Source: Roseovarius aestuarii
GTDB taxonomy: Bacteria; Pseudomonadota; Alphaproteobacteria; Rhodobacterales; Rhodobacteraceae
Direction of reading: 5' to 3'
Assembly (NCBI RefSeq): GCF_019966515.1
Contig: NZ_JAIMIB010000025.1
Coordinates: 1-36,306 of the forward strand
DNA length: 36,306 nucleotides
Shown: positions 36,237-36,306 of the stretch, piece after piece
Layout: each line of letters begins with the position of its first letter
Position numbering within the stretch: position 1 is the stretch's first letter
Notes under the pieces: generated by a model
The model's database searches: none
Told to the model about the DNA's origin: nothing
The model's input: the letters and a program-made list of their open reading frames with translations, nothing else
Position numbers and translations under genes: made by a program

Positions 36237-36306
36237 TCAGCCGGGTAAATCTTCGCCCTCACCCCACACGGTCACCAAGAGAGTAGCTGTATCGCCTCCG
36301 TCGATT
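36237..36306 (-). CDS. C-terminal end of a gene entering from the right edge
   Basis: On the minus strand the last 22 codons before a TGA at 36237 read DGGDTATLLVTVWGEGEDLP and a final glycine, which looks like a natural C-terminus. The terminator at 36178-36217 lies in the right place downstream. Too little is present to name it. Confidence 0.35.
   Translation of the reverse strand, partial: IDGGDTATLLVTVWGEGEDLPG

Overview
The window looks like chromosomal DNA from an alphaproteobacterium, most likely Rhodobacterales (roseobacter group). Evidence: an alphaproteobacterial-type CIRCE element upstream of groESL, several small hypothetical proteins of the kind shared by Rhodobacteraceae and Rhizobiales, a class of TolB-like/TPR 'adenylate cyclase' proteins common in that clade, and moderate-to-high GC. 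No rRNA, tRNA, CRISPR array or complete transposase gene was recognised.

Layout. (1) 1-857: non-coding or degenerate, with one copy of a diverged dispersed repeat. (2) 858-3142, minus strand: groES-groEL under a CIRCE operator, plus a 44-residue basic protein. (3) 3260-6052, minus strand: a compact three-gene operon (PhnW-like aminotransferase, CDP-alcohol phosphatidyltransferase, sugar-nucleotidyltransferase-type cytidylyltransferase) that fits synthesis of a phosphonate- or amino-alcohol-headed lipid. (4) 6475-10558, minus strand: the HflK-HflC membrane protease modulator pair surrounded by small proteins (zinc ribbon, two paralogous 'PAGEY' proteins, a one-TM protein and a 46-residue protein). 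(5) 10860-13353: more small accessory or stress-type genes and a Crp/Fnr regulator. (6) 13571-20426, plus strand: a Dpp/Opp-type ABC peptide importer (binding protein, two permeases, two ATPases) followed by an M81/MlrC-type metallopeptidase that carries a frameshift.

(7) 20427-21627: a gene-poor block with a palindrome having about 190-bp arms and a 222-bp MITE-like element. (8) 21628-33050: a signalling cluster. Four proteins share a TolB-like (COG5616-type) plus TPR core but carry different N-terminal modules: class III cyclase (twice), LuxR-type HTH, and SARP/BTAD. A fifth protein fuses a winged-helix DNA-binding domain to an alpha/beta hydrolase. Three NTF2/SnoaL-like small proteins and an EamA exporter are interleaved, and three of the DNA-binding regulators are transcribed divergently from an NTF2 gene or an EamA/NTF2 pair. 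This modular cluster is the best candidate for an undescribed system in the window.

(9) 33051-36306: a second dispersed-repeat copy, a strong bidirectional terminator, a hexanucleotide repeat over an aquaporin stop codon, an aquaporin fused to a helix-hairpin-helix domain, a probable 5'-truncated phage virion gene, and the tail of a minus-strand gene entering from the right edge.

All family calls come from reading motifs by eye. No database search was run.
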